From: Thermoguttaceae bacterium
GTDB taxonomy: Bacteria > Planctomycetota > Planctomycetia > Pirellulales > Thermoguttaceae
DNA: 38,403 nt
Assembly (NCBI GenBank): GCA_017937685.1
Contig: JAGBDD010000041.1
Span: forward strand, 1-38,403
Direction: 5' to 3'
Positions 17,585 through 25,014 of the stretch are shown here, piece by piece. The notes under the pieces were generated by a model. The model was given only the letters and a program-made list of their open reading frames with translations, did no database searches and was not told the DNA's origin. The translations under genes were made by a program, and so were the position numbers. The stretch's first letter is position 1; every line of letters begins with the position of its first letter.

Positions 17585-17936
17585 TAAAAATCCCCTAACG
17601 CTTTAATAAAGCCGGTAAAATAATCCGTTTACGCAAAATAGTCGCGCGGACGACGCCTTCAAACGCCGCCGCGTTCTTTCCGCTCATTATACCAAATTCG
17701 CGTCGCGGTTGCAATCGTTTTTCCCGGCTTTTCCGCGTTTTTTCGAAAATTCTTTTTCGCCGCGAAATCGCTTTCAAGTCGCGGCGGCGGCAAAAACTAC
17801 GTATTTCCTCTAAATTTCGCGTTTTTTTTCTCGAACGCTTTTCGGGGCTGGACGCCGACGCAAAAACGGTTAAAATTGAATCGGTTGCGTTTACAGCGCG
17901 ACGTTTTATTCATTATTAACGGCAAGAACAATAAAA
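17585..17936. other. Divergent intergenic region
   Basis: This stretch lies between the minus-strand oxidoreductase and the plus-strand KaiC-like gene. It holds the oxidoreductase promoter at 17686-17714. No convincing promoter for the plus-strand gene was found; the region just before it is AT-rich. No coding region or RNA gene is seen. Confidence 0.5.
17686..17714 (-). promoter_or_regulatory. Predicted promoter of the oxidoreductase gene
   Basis: On the minus strand TTGCAA (17714-17709) and a perfect TATAAT (17691-17686) are separated by 17 bases. The start would be near 17679, with a leader of about 95 bases. Confidence 0.65.
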
Positions 17937-18836
17937 ATGACGATTCAACGCCTTTCGACCGGCGTCCCCGGTCTCGACGAACGTCTCGGCGGCGGGCTGA
18001 TTCCCGGAACGACGACCGCGCTCGTCGGAAGCTCCGGCGCCGGTAAAACGCAGTTCGGTCTTCAATTCCTTAACGCCGGGCTCGACGCGCCGGAACGTCG
18101 ACGCGGAATCCTCCTCGACTTGACCGCTCGCGGCGACTCCCAAAATCACGCGGCTTACGCCAACTCGCTCTTCGATTGGGCAATGAGCGAAGAAACCGGC
18201 GACCGCCCGTTCAACCCGGCGGAGTTTTTCGCTTGCGTCGCCGCGAACGAACGCTTCGCGGGCGACTATTTTCACGCTTTTTCACAAGCGGGACGCCGCG
18301 TTACCCGTCGCGACCTCGGCGACGACGCTTGGCGCGAGTGGAAGCTCGATCTGACGAAACGTCTGCAGTCGACGATTTCGTTCCTTTACGCCAACTTTGC
18401 GCAGGGCGCGCGGCGGCTAGTCGTCGACGGCGTCGAACCGGTCGAGCGACAGGGGGAGTCGATTCAGTTCGAGCTTCTCGAATACGTCGAGCGGCAGATC
18501 GTCAAAAAGGACTCGGCTTGGGTCGCCCGCGACCTTTTCCGGCAAAATTTTCGCGAGTTCGAAGCGCAAATCGGCCCGCGCCCCTACCCGGAAACCGAAA
18601 TCGGAACGCTCTTCTCGTACACCGCGCCGGAAACGTCGCTCGACGCGCTGATCGAAAAACCGCTCGAAGAAGGCGACTTTTTCGCCCAAGCGAACACCGT
18701 TATTTACCTCGGTAAAATCCGCGACGGTCGCCGCTTCCGTCGCGCGCTTTATATTATGAAACATCGCGGTTCCGCCTGCTCCGACGAAATTTTATTTTAC
18801 GAAATCGACGACGCCGGGTTGAAAATCGTCGATTAA
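17937..18836 (+). CDS. KaiC/RadA-like RecA-fold ATPase
   Basis: A 299-residue single-domain ATPase of the RecA superfamily with a KaiC-like N-terminus: LSTGVPGLDERLGGGLIPGT (residues 6-25) then Walker A GSSGAGKT at 31-38. A Walker B-like strand RRLVVDGVEPV lies at about 158-168. It is about half the length of KaiC and lacks a second copy. The middle (about 60-150) has an insert rich in aromatic and charged residues that I cannot place. Such proteins are found in signalling, gas-vesicle or DNA-repair contexts, but none of these is indicated here. ATG at 17937 has only a weak GGCAAG in front. The sulfotransferase gene follows after 46 bases on the same strand, so the two may be co-transcribed. 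Confidence 0.8.
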   Translation: MTIQRLSTGVPGLDERLGGGLIPGTTTALVGSSGAGKTQFGLQFLNAGLDAPERRRGILLDLTARGDSQNHAAYANSLFDWAMSEETGDRPFNPAEFFACVAANERFAGDYFHAFSQAGRRVTRRDLGDDAWREWKLDLTKRLQSTISFLYANFAQGARRLVVDGVEPVERQGESIQFELLEYVERQIVKKDSAWVARDLFRQNFREFEAQIGPRPYPETEIGTLFSYTAPETSLDALIEKPLEEGDFFAQANTVIYLGKIRDGRRFRRALYIMKHRGSACSDEILFYEIDDAGLKIVD

Positions 18837-18882
18837 CGCGCCGCGACTCCCGTATAATTCCGCGTTTTAAGAAACCGTTGCA

Positions 18883-20043
18883 ATGAAAAACGATAAAAAC
18901 AACAAAAAAACGTCGTCCATCGTAAAAATGACGACCGGCGGAAGCGCCGACCGCTTTTGGAATCCGCGTATGTGGGACGGCGTAACCGTTTCCGCTTGGC
19001 TGAAAATTTTGAACGCCGGTCGTTGGCGGGTCGCTCCGACGCGCTTTCCGATGTTCTGCGTTATTTCCGGGCTGGCGATTACCAACTCGTTCCTCGCCGG
19101 GTTGCAAAAATTGACGCTCGGGAAGAAAATTCGCGACGCTCGGCTCGTCGACGCGCCGATTTTTATCGTCGGACACTGGCGCAGCGGCACGACGCTTCTT
19201 CACGAGTATATGATGCGCGACGACCGTTTCGCTTGCTCCGACACTTACGACTGTTTCGCTCCGGCGCACCTTCTCGTTAGCGGCGGGCTTTTCCGGCCTT
19301 GGGTGAAGTACTTAATGCCGAAAAAGCGCCCGATGGACAATATGGCCGTCGGGCTCGACCGTCCGCAAGAAGACGAGTTCGCGATTTGCGCGCTCGGGGC
19401 GCCGTCGCCGTACCGCGAAATCGCGTTCCCGAACAACGCTCGAATCGACGCCGATTATTTGACGCTCCGCAATCTGAGCGACGCCGACCGTTCGCGTTGG
19501 CTCGACGCGCTCGAATACTTCCTGAAAGAACTGACGGTCGGACGCGGCAAGCGGATTATTTTGAAGTCGCCGCCGCACACCGCTCGCGTTCGCGCGATTT
19601 TGGAGCGTTTCCCGAACGCGAAATTCGTTCATATTTCCCGCGACCCGTTCGCGCTCTTCCCGTCGACGGTCAACCTTTGGAAAAAGCTCGCCGCGACGCA
19701 CGGTCTGCAGCCGCCCAAGGGCGGCGCCGCGCTCGAAGAAAAGGTCTTGAGCGATTTCGAAGCGATGTACGACGCGTTCTTCGCCGACGTTAAACTCCTT
19801 AAAAAAGAAAACTTCTGCGAAATTTCTTACGACGAGCTGGTCGCCGAGCCGGTCGCGACGCTCGAGCGAATCTACGCCGAACTCGGAATCGACGATTTCG
19901 ACGGTCGGCGAGAAGCGTTCGAAGCGTTCGCCGCGACGCAAAAGAAATACCAAAAAAACAAATTCGAACTCGCGCCGGAAATCAAAGAAACAATCCAACG
20001 CCGCTGGAAGGCGTACTTCGACCGTTATTGCGCTTCGAAGTAG
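18883..20043 (+). CDS. Sulfotransferase family protein
   Basis: Probable PAPS-dependent sulfotransferase, 386 residues, moving a sulfuryl group to a hydroxyl or amine of an unknown acceptor (carbohydrate or lipid). The 5'-phosphosulfate loop is IVGHWRSGTTLLHEYM at about 95-110, preceded by a hydrophobic region (about 55-75) that may bind the membrane. The 3'-phosphate region is KFVHISRDPFALFPSTVNLW at about 246-265, with the typical Arg-Asp-Pro and Ser. The N-terminus is Lys/Asn-rich. A TATAAT at 18853-18858 lies close upstream, without a good -35 partner. The gene ends before the terminator at 20096. It follows the KaiC-like ATPase by 46 bases. Confidence 0.88.
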   Translation: MKNDKNNKKTSSIVKMTTGGSADRFWNPRMWDGVTVSAWLKILNAGRWRVAPTRFPMFCVISGLAITNSFLAGLQKLTLGKKIRDARLVDAPIFIVGHWRSGTTLLHEYMMRDDRFACSDTYDCFAPAHLLVSGGLFRPWVKYLMPKKRPMDNMAVGLDRPQEDEFAICALGAPSPYREIAFPNNARIDADYLTLRNLSDADRSRWLDALEYFLKELTVGRGKRIILKSPPHTARVRAILERFPNAKFVHISRDPFALFPSTVNLWKKLAATHGLQPPKGGAALEEKVLSDFEAMYDAFFADVKLLKKENFCEISYDELVAEPVATLERIYAELGIDDFDGRREAFEAFAATQKKYQKNKFELAPEIKETIQRRWKAYFDRYCASK

Positions 20044-20095
20044 CCGTCGTTTAACGGTTTAACACAAAAACAACACAAAAACAACGCAAAAATCA

Positions 20096-20130
20096 AACGC
20101 CGCGTCGATTTACCGTCGACGCGGCGTTTT
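20096..20130 (+). terminator. Bidirectional intrinsic terminator, copy 1 of a repeated hairpin
   Basis: Perfect 13-base arms AACGCCGCGTCGA (20096-20108) and TCGACGCGGCGTT (20116-20128) enclose TTTACCG and are followed by TTTT. A-rich DNA on the other side lets it serve the convergent minus-strand gene at 20205. An almost identical hairpin occurs at 20955-20992. Confidence 0.8.
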
Positions 20131-20204
20131 CGTCGTTAAATTTTTTCGAATCGACGGCGAAAAAGTCGAAACTTACTCGCCGTCTAATTTACCGTCGACC
20201 GGTT

Positions 20205-20822
20205 TTACGCGCTCAACGCAACGTCAAGTCGGGCTTTTTTCACTTTGTTCGCAATGGAACTTACGCTACTCTCGCCGCAACCGGAGAAGAACGCGTCGCG
20301 GTCGCGAATACGCGGAACGCCCGGCGTCGGTTTACGAACGAGGACGCTCGAAGCAAACGCGGCGCTTTTGATTTGGTCGATTTCGCGCGCCCATTTAAAC
20401 TTACGCCCTTGTAAAACGTGTAAAAACGTTAAATATAAACATACGCATTGATACTCTTCTTCCAATCCCGCTTTTTCAATCGCCTTCCCAATAAAGCAGT
20501 CAACGATTTTTGGCGTGAAAAACTCCGCGGCGCTCGTCAACTTATTTTTCCAGTTAACGCCCGGTTCCAAAGCGATATTTATTAAAGTCGTCGCGCATAT
20601 CCCGACTTTAAAAAACTTTTTCCAGTCTTTTCTCGTTTGCGCAACCAACGTAAACGTAACAATCGCCGCGCTTGCCGACGTTTCGCAGTTTTCCAGTTGC
20701 CGCAACCGCAACTTTATTTTCTCGCCCCCTTTTTCAAACCATTCAAGCTCTATCGGGTCGCACGTTGTATTAAACCCATATTTGGTTATTTTTTCCCAAA
20801 ACCATTTCCAACTTTTTTTCAT
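20205..20822 (-). CDS. Orphan hypothetical protein of atypical composition
   Basis: A 205-residue protein that I do not recognise. It starts MKKSWKWFWEKITKYGFN, is rich in Lys, Trp, Phe and Cys, and uses more AT-rich codons than its neighbours. Two moderately hydrophobic stretches (ETSASAAIVTFTLVAQ and FKVGICATTLINIALEPG, about residues 47-95) could be membrane-associated. Five or more Cys residues occur. ATG at 20822 is preceded by AAAAGGCG, a usable ribosome binding site. It is enclosed by two almost identical terminator hairpins, at 20096 and 20955. The different composition and isolated position suggest recent acquisition, but no transposase, integrase or tRNA is present. Confidence 0.6.
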   Translation of the reverse strand: MKKSWKWFWEKITKYGFNTTCDPIELEWFEKGGEKIKLRLRQLENCETSASAAIVTFTLVAQTRKDWKKFFKVGICATTLINIALEPGVNWKNKLTSAAEFFTPKIVDCFIGKAIEKAGLEEEYQCVCLYLTFLHVLQGRKFKWAREIDQIKSAAFASSVLVRKPTPGVPRIRDRDAFFSGCGESSVSSIANKVKKARLDVALSA

Positions 20823-20954
20823 CGTTCGCCTTTTCCGCGCAACATTAATACCTTAACGCCGCGAGCAATTCGGCGAACTTTTTTCTTCGCTCCTTTTATC
20901 AATAAGAGTTGAAAGAAGGTTTAATTTTGTAAAAACGTCAAAAATTTTATAAAA

Positions 20955-20992
20955 AAACGCCGCGTCGATTTACCGTCGACGCGACGTTTTTT
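20955..20992 (-). terminator. Intrinsic terminator of the three-domain esterase gene, copy 2 of a repeated hairpin
   Basis: The hairpin repeats that at 20096: AACGCCGCGTCGA, loop TTTACCG, then TCGACGCGACGTT, with one changed base. On the minus strand a run of seven T follows (A run at 20951-20957). It lies about 35 bases after the stop of the esterase gene at 21027. Confidence 0.8.
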
Positions 20993-21026
20993 AGCGTTTT
21001 ATCGTTTTTTACGTCCAAAACGCGTT

Positions 21027-23369
21027 TTACTTCGCTTCCGCTTTCGTTTTCGAGAGGAGCCAAGTATAAAGTTCCGGTTCGGCGTAAGCGTTCAGCCAGC
21101 TGTTGTGCCCGACGCCGGGATAAATCGTCAGTTTCGCCTCTTCGTTTCCGGCGGCTTTAACCGCGTCGATCATCCGTTGCGACGCGCCGAGCGGAACCGC
21201 TTTGTCTTGGTCGCCGTGGAACGCCCAAATCGGCGTTCTCGCCATCTTCGCCGCCGCGTCGACGCTTCCGCCTCCGCAGATCGGAGCCGCCGCCGCGATC
21301 TTTTCCGGCGCTTCGGCGAGAAGATTCCACGTCCCGTAACCTCCCATCGAAACGCCGGTTACGTAAACGCGATTCTTGTCGATCGGGTACTTTTCGCAAA
21401 GTTTGTCGATCATAACGCTAAGTTGCGGCGCCGACCAGCCGACGTTGCGCGGGCATTGCGGCGAAACGGTGAAAAACTTCCAATTTTTCGCGCCTTCCTC
21501 TTTCGAGCAAATTTGCGGCGGGCCGTAATTTTTCAGGAGTTCGAGGTTGTCGCCGCGTTCGCCCGAGCCGTGCAGGAAGAGCATCAGCGGGAAACCGGCG
21601 TCCGTCTTCGCCGATTCGTCCGACGGTTGGAAGACGTAATATTTCAGCGTTTCCGTCTTCGTTTCGTCGAGTTTATCCGCGACGCCGCGACCGCCGCGAA
21701 CGACCGCCGGAAGCTCGATCGACGCCGCGACGAGAGCGCCCGCTTTCGGCGTCTCGTCGGCGGCGACCGGCTCGACCTTCGTCGGTTTGCCGCTCAAACG
21801 CTTCGAAAGGAGCCAATCGTAAAGCGCCGGGTCGTCGTAGGCTTTGTTCCAAGAATCGTGCCCGACGCCGGGGTAAACGGTCAGTTTGACGTCCGGGTTC
21901 CCGGCTTTTTGGTTCGCGTCGATCATCGCTTGCGACATTTGAGGCGGAACGAGGCCGTCTTTGTCGCCGTGGAACGCCCAAATCGGCGTCGTCGCCATTT
22001 TCGCCGCCGCGTTCGGGTCGCCGCCGCCGCAAATCGGAGCCGCCGCCGCGATTTTTTCCGGGCAATGCGCCAACAACGCCCAAGTTCCGAAACCGCCCAT
22101 CGAAAGCCCGGTAACGTAAACGCGGTCTTTGTCGATAGGATACTTTTCGCAAACCTTGTCGATCAAGACGCTAAGCTGCGTCGCCGACCACCAAGAATCC
22201 GCGAAACATTGCGGCGCGACGGTGAAGAACTTCCAATTTTTCGCGCGTTCCGGGTTCGAGAGAATCGCCGTCGGGCCGTAAATCTTCAGGCGATTCAAGT
22301 CGTCGCCGCGTTCGCCGATCCCGTGCAGGAAGATAAGGAGCGGAAAGCCCGCGTCCGTCTTCGCCGACTCGTCGACCGGTTGGAACGCCAAGTAACGCAA
22401 CGATTGCGACTTCGTTTCGTCGAGCGTTTCCGGCCCGAAGAGTCCGCGTTCGCGCTTCGAAAGGGGAACTTCGACCGCGCCCGGCGTTAGGGCGCCCGCG
22501 CGGGGCGCTTCGTCGACGACGACCGGCTCGACTTTCGCCGGTTTGCCGCTCAAACGCTTCGAGAGGAACCAAGTATAAAGATCGGCTTCCGCGTAAGCGT
22601 TGATCCAGCTGTCGTGTCCGACGCCGGGGTAAACGGTCAGTTTCGCGTCCGGATTCCCGGCTTTTTTGTTCGCGTCGATCATCGTTTGCGATTGTTCGAG
22701 GCGGACGAGCGGGTCTTTATCGCCGTGAAACGCCCAAATCGGCGTCGTCGCCATTTTCGACGCGGCGTTCGGGTCGCCTCCGGCGCAAATCGGCGCGGCG
22801 GCCGCGATCTTTTCCGGGCAAGTCGCCAAGAGCGACCAAGTCCCGAAACCGCCCATCGAAACGCCGGTAACGTAAACGCGGTCGCGGTCGACCGGGTAAA
22901 GTTCGCAAACTTTGTCGATCATAACGCTCAGCTGCGCCGCCGACCACCAGCCGTTCGCCGGACATTGCGGCGCGACGGTGAAGAATTTCCAATCTTTCGC
23001 GCTCTCCGCCTTTGAACAAAACTCGACCGGGCCGTATTTTTTCAGCAACTCCAAATTGTCGCCGCGTTCGCCCGCGCCGTGCAGCATCAACATCAACGGG
23101 AAGCCCGCGTCGGTCTTTTCCGACTCGTCGCTCGGTTGGAAGACGTAATATTTCAACGTTTGCGGAGCCGCCGACGGGTCGAGCGTTTCCGGGCCGCGAC
23201 GCCCGCCTTCGCGCTTGACCGCCGGGAGTTCGACCGACGCCGCGACCAGCTCGCCCGCTTTCGGCGTCGCCGCGCCGCCGTTTTCTTGCGCAAAAATCGC
23301 CGTCGCGCTCCAAAGCGACGCGACGCATCCGACGACGCAAAGCGCCGCGAATCGAATCGTTCGTTTCAT
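21027..23369 (-). CDS. Secreted esterase with three tandem alpha/beta-hydrolase domains (COG4099-like)
   Basis: A 780-residue exported protein made of three consecutive copies of one alpha/beta-hydrolase domain, each about 252 residues. Every copy keeps the oxyanion region LHGxGERGD, the nucleophile motif G-x-SMGG-[FY]-GTW (Ser171, Ser423, Ser674), the acid strand AFHGDxD (near 217, 469, 720) and the His motif YPGVGH[DN]SW (His252, His504, His755), so all three sites look functional. The family (predicted peptidase/esterase, COG4099) probably cleaves ester groups of plant polysaccharides; substrate unknown. Residues 1-27 are a Sec signal. The open frame runs back to 23492, but ATG at 23369 is chosen because GAGGCAAAGG precedes it and the signal peptide starts there. 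The terminator of the preceding gene lies in the excluded stretch. Domains are joined by KxEPVxxDExPxAGAL linkers. Confidence 0.9.
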   Translation of the reverse strand: MKRTIRFAALCVVGCVASLWSATAIFAQENGGAATPKAGELVAASVELPAVKREGGRRGPETLDPSAAPQTLKYYVFQPSDESEKTDAGFPLMLMLHGAGERGDNLELLKKYGPVEFCSKAESAKDWKFFTVAPQCPANGWWSAAQLSVMIDKVCELYPVDRDRVYVTGVSMGGFGTWSLLATCPEKIAAAAPICAGGDPNAASKMATTPIWAFHGDKDPLVRLEQSQTMIDANKKAGNPDAKLTVYPGVGHDSWINAYAEADLYTWFLSKRLSGKPAKVEPVVVDEAPRAGALTPGAVEVPLSKRERGLFGPETLDETKSQSLRYLAFQPVDESAKTDAGFPLLIFLHGIGERGDDLNRLKIYGPTAILSNPERAKNWKFFTVAPQCFADSWWSATQLSVLIDKVCEKYPIDKDRVYVTGLSMGGFGTWALLAHCPEKIAAAAPICGGGDPNAAAKMATTPIWAFHGDKDGLVPPQMSQAMIDANQKAGNPDVKLTVYPGVGHDSWNKAYDDPALYDWLLSKRLSGKPTKVEPVAADETPKAGALVAASIELPAVVRGGRGVADKLDETKTETLKYYVFQPSDESAKTDAGFPLMLFLHGSGERGDNLELLKNYGPPQICSKEEGAKNWKFFTVSPQCPRNVGWSAPQLSVMIDKLCEKYPIDKNRVYVTGVSMGGYGTWNLLAEAPEKIAAAAPICGGGSVDAAAKMARTPIWAFHGDQDKAVPLGASQRMIDAVKAAGNEEAKLTIYPGVGHNSWLNAYAEPELYTWLLSKTKAEAK

Positions 23370-23417
23370 CCTTTGCCTCTTTCCCTTAAAAAATGTTCCC
23401 AATAACCGACAATCAAT

Positions 23418-23460
23418 CAAAAAAACGCCGCCGTCCGCAACGAACGACGACGTTTTTCTA
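23418..23460 (-). terminator. Intrinsic terminator of the single-domain esterase gene
   Basis: On the minus strand AACGTCGTCGTTCG pairs with CGGACGGCGGCGTT over 14 positions using three G-U pairs, followed by seven T. It lies between the stop at 23517 and the start of the next gene at 23369, so the two esterase genes are at least partly uncoupled. Confidence 0.7.
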
Positions 23461-23516
23461 ACGCTTTTCGACCGCGAAAGTTCCGCGCTCAAAACCCTAA
23501 ACGCGCTTTCAACCGC

Positions 23517-24368
23517 TTATTTTTCAAGTTTCTTCGACAGGAGCCAACGATAAAGCTCCGGATTGTCGTAAGTTCGCGTCCAGCAGTTGTGATTGACGCC
23601 CGGGTACGTGGTGAATTGAACGTCGTCGTTTCCGGCTTTTTTGACCGCTTCGACAAGATTCTTCGTGTACTCGTACTTGACGGCGCCGTCCGCGTCGCCG
23701 TGGAACGTCCAAATCGGCGTTTTCGCCATTTTCGGCGCAAATTTAACGTCGTAACCGCCGCAAATCGGAGCCGCCGCCGCGATAATATCGGACGAATGCG
23801 CGATCAGGCCCCAAGTCCCGAAACCGCCCATCGAAAGGCCGGTAACGTAAATCCGCGAACGGTCGACCGGGTAATTTTCGCAAATTTGGTCGATCAAGAC
23901 GCGCAGTTGAGCCGGCGACCAAAAGCGAACGCCCGGACATTGCGGCGAAACGGTCAGGAACGGCCAATCCTTCGCTTTTTCCGGCTTCGAGCAAATCATC
24001 GCCGGACCGTGAATCTTCACTTTTTCCGGATTGTCGCCGCGTTCGCCCGCGCCGTGCAGGAAGAGCATCAACGGAAAACCGGCGTCGGTTTTCGCCGATT
24101 CGTTCGACGGGAGGAAGAACCAAAACTTCAGCGTTTCGGTCTTCGTTTCGTCGATCGGGTTCGGGCCGCCGAGCGGCATAGCGTCGCCGCCGTTCCAAGT
24201 TCCGCCGGTCGCGAGCGGAAGTTCCGCCGTCATTAACACTTGTTCGCCCGCTTTCGGGGCCGGATTTTTCTCTTTCAAAGTTTCAGCCTTCGCGACGCTT
24301 CCCGTCGAAAACGCGGCGCAAAGAGCCGCGAACGCGAGCGCCGACGTTAATTTCGCAACTTTTTTCAT
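23517..24368 (-). CDS. Secreted single-domain esterase (COG4099-like), paralogue of the three-domain enzyme
   Basis: A 283-residue exported alpha/beta hydrolase closely related to each domain of the next gene. Residues 1-28 (MKKVAKLTSALAFAALCAAF onward) are a signal peptide. The catalytic residues are Ser179 in GLSMGGFGTW, Asp near 225-227 in TFHGDADG, and His260 in YPGVNHNCW. LFLHGAGERGD at 102-112 forms the oxyanion region. Compared with the tandem enzyme there is a Gly-rich insert near residues 54-70. ATG at 24368 is preceded by GGGAGACAG. A predicted promoter lies at 24474-24502 and a terminator at 23418. Confidence 0.9.
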   Translation of the reverse strand: MKKVAKLTSALAFAALCAAFSTGSVAKAETLKEKNPAPKAGEQVLMTAELPLATGGTWNGGDAMPLGGPNPIDETKTETLKFWFFLPSNESAKTDAGFPLMLFLHGAGERGDNPEKVKIHGPAMICSKPEKAKDWPFLTVSPQCPGVRFWSPAQLRVLIDQICENYPVDRSRIYVTGLSMGGFGTWGLIAHSSDIIAAAAPICGGYDVKFAPKMAKTPIWTFHGDADGAVKYEYTKNLVEAVKKAGNDDVQFTTYPGVNHNCWTRTYDNPELYRWLLSKKLEK

Positions 24369-24473
24369 TTTAACTGTCTCCCGTCGACGCGGAACGCTCC
24401 CGCCGACTCCTTATTTTACCGATATTGCCTAAATTTCGTTTGCGTTCGCCGACGAACGCCGCCGTTAACTCTT

Positions 24474-24502
24474 AATATAAAGGAAAACGCGACGCGACGC
24501 AA
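24474..24502 (-). promoter_or_regulatory. Predicted promoter of the single-domain esterase
   Basis: On the minus strand TTGCGT (24502-24497) and TATATT (24479-24474) are separated by 17 bases. The start would be near 24467, about 100 bases before the ATG at 24368. Confidence 0.5.
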
Positions 24503-24666
24503 GGGTTTTTCGCGTTTTCCCGCTCTTTTCCGCAAAAAAGGGAACGTTAGCCGAAAAAAGCGCGTCGCGAAGTTAATTTAGTTAAAACAAAGAAAATAGC
24601 GAAACCGCTTGCGCTAAGAAACGTCTCCGAGCGTTTGCCGCGAAACCGGCGAAAAAGCGTCAAGAA

Positions 24667-24762
24667 ATAAAAAATCCCCTTGAACGCGACGAGTCGAAAC
24701 GACTTGACGAAGGAACGGGCAAGGTATCCTAACGCCACCCAGCGCGTCGCGCTCTTCAGGGG
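24667..24762 (-). ncRNA. Candidate small structured RNA, unknown class
   Basis: Read on the minus strand, TTCAAGGGG-type and CCCCTGAA-type arms (24676-24684 with 24755-24762) close an element of about 87 bases. Inside are two small hairpins: AGTCG-AAA-CGACT (24692-24704) and AGCGC-GTC-GCGCT (24741-24753). Six T (A run 24669-24674) follow the closing stem on the minus strand, as at a terminator. I could not match it to tmRNA, SRP RNA, RNase P, 6S RNA or a riboswitch consensus. No clear promoter was found, and a frame of 63 codons crosses it without a good start. Confidence 0.35.
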
Positions 24763-24953
24763 AACGCCCGCAATTAGGCAATCGCGGCGCCAAACCGAAA
24801 AAACGCCGTTTTTTTCCTTTTCGTCGCTCCGTGCGAGCGTCGCAACACGTTTATTTTCAACGTCAAACGCTAAACGCGAAACGAAGAAAAAAATTTCGAA
24901 AAATTTTTTTCAACGTTTTTTTTCGCCGTCGCGAACCGTCGAACGAAGCGAAA

Positions 24954-24985
24954 CGCCGCTTTTTAAAGCGCTTTAAAACGCGGCG
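24954..24985 (-). terminator. Long palindrome, probable terminator of the beta-helix gene
   Basis: CGCCGC (24954-24959) and GCGGCG (24980-24985) flank an 18-base perfect palindrome TTTTAAAGCGCTTTAAAA (24961-24978), with one mismatched position per arm. It lies 30 bases after the stop at 25015 and is followed on the minus strand by TTTCGCTTCG, a poor T tract. It could also bind a dimeric protein. Confidence 0.45.
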
Positions 24986-25014
24986 CCGCTTCTTTTCGCT
25001 CCGCAAATTTAGCG

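Larger units (their letters stand above)
24369..25014. other. Intergenic region with a structured element and a long palindrome
   Basis: No gene is supported. It contains the esterase promoter (24474-24502), a three-helix structured element (24676-24762) and a 32-base near-perfect palindrome (24954-24985), all listed separately. Long A and T runs lie at 24885-24925. Open frames here are arginine-rich or low-complexity and lack ribosome binding sites. Confidence 0.5.

Noticed and set aside
16376..17587. Plus-strand frame of 403 codons exactly opposite the oxidoreductase
   Set aside because: It mirrors the codon structure of the real gene and has no ribosome binding site or family motif.
20205..20822. 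Insertion sequence around the orphan gene
   Set aside because: The flanking hairpins are terminators in the right place, there is no transposase and no target-site duplication could be recognised.
24547..24738. Minus-strand frame of 63 codons starting at a GTG, with a hydrophobic stretch
   Set aside because: No ribosome binding site, odd composition, and it crosses the structured element at 24676-24762 that better explains the region.
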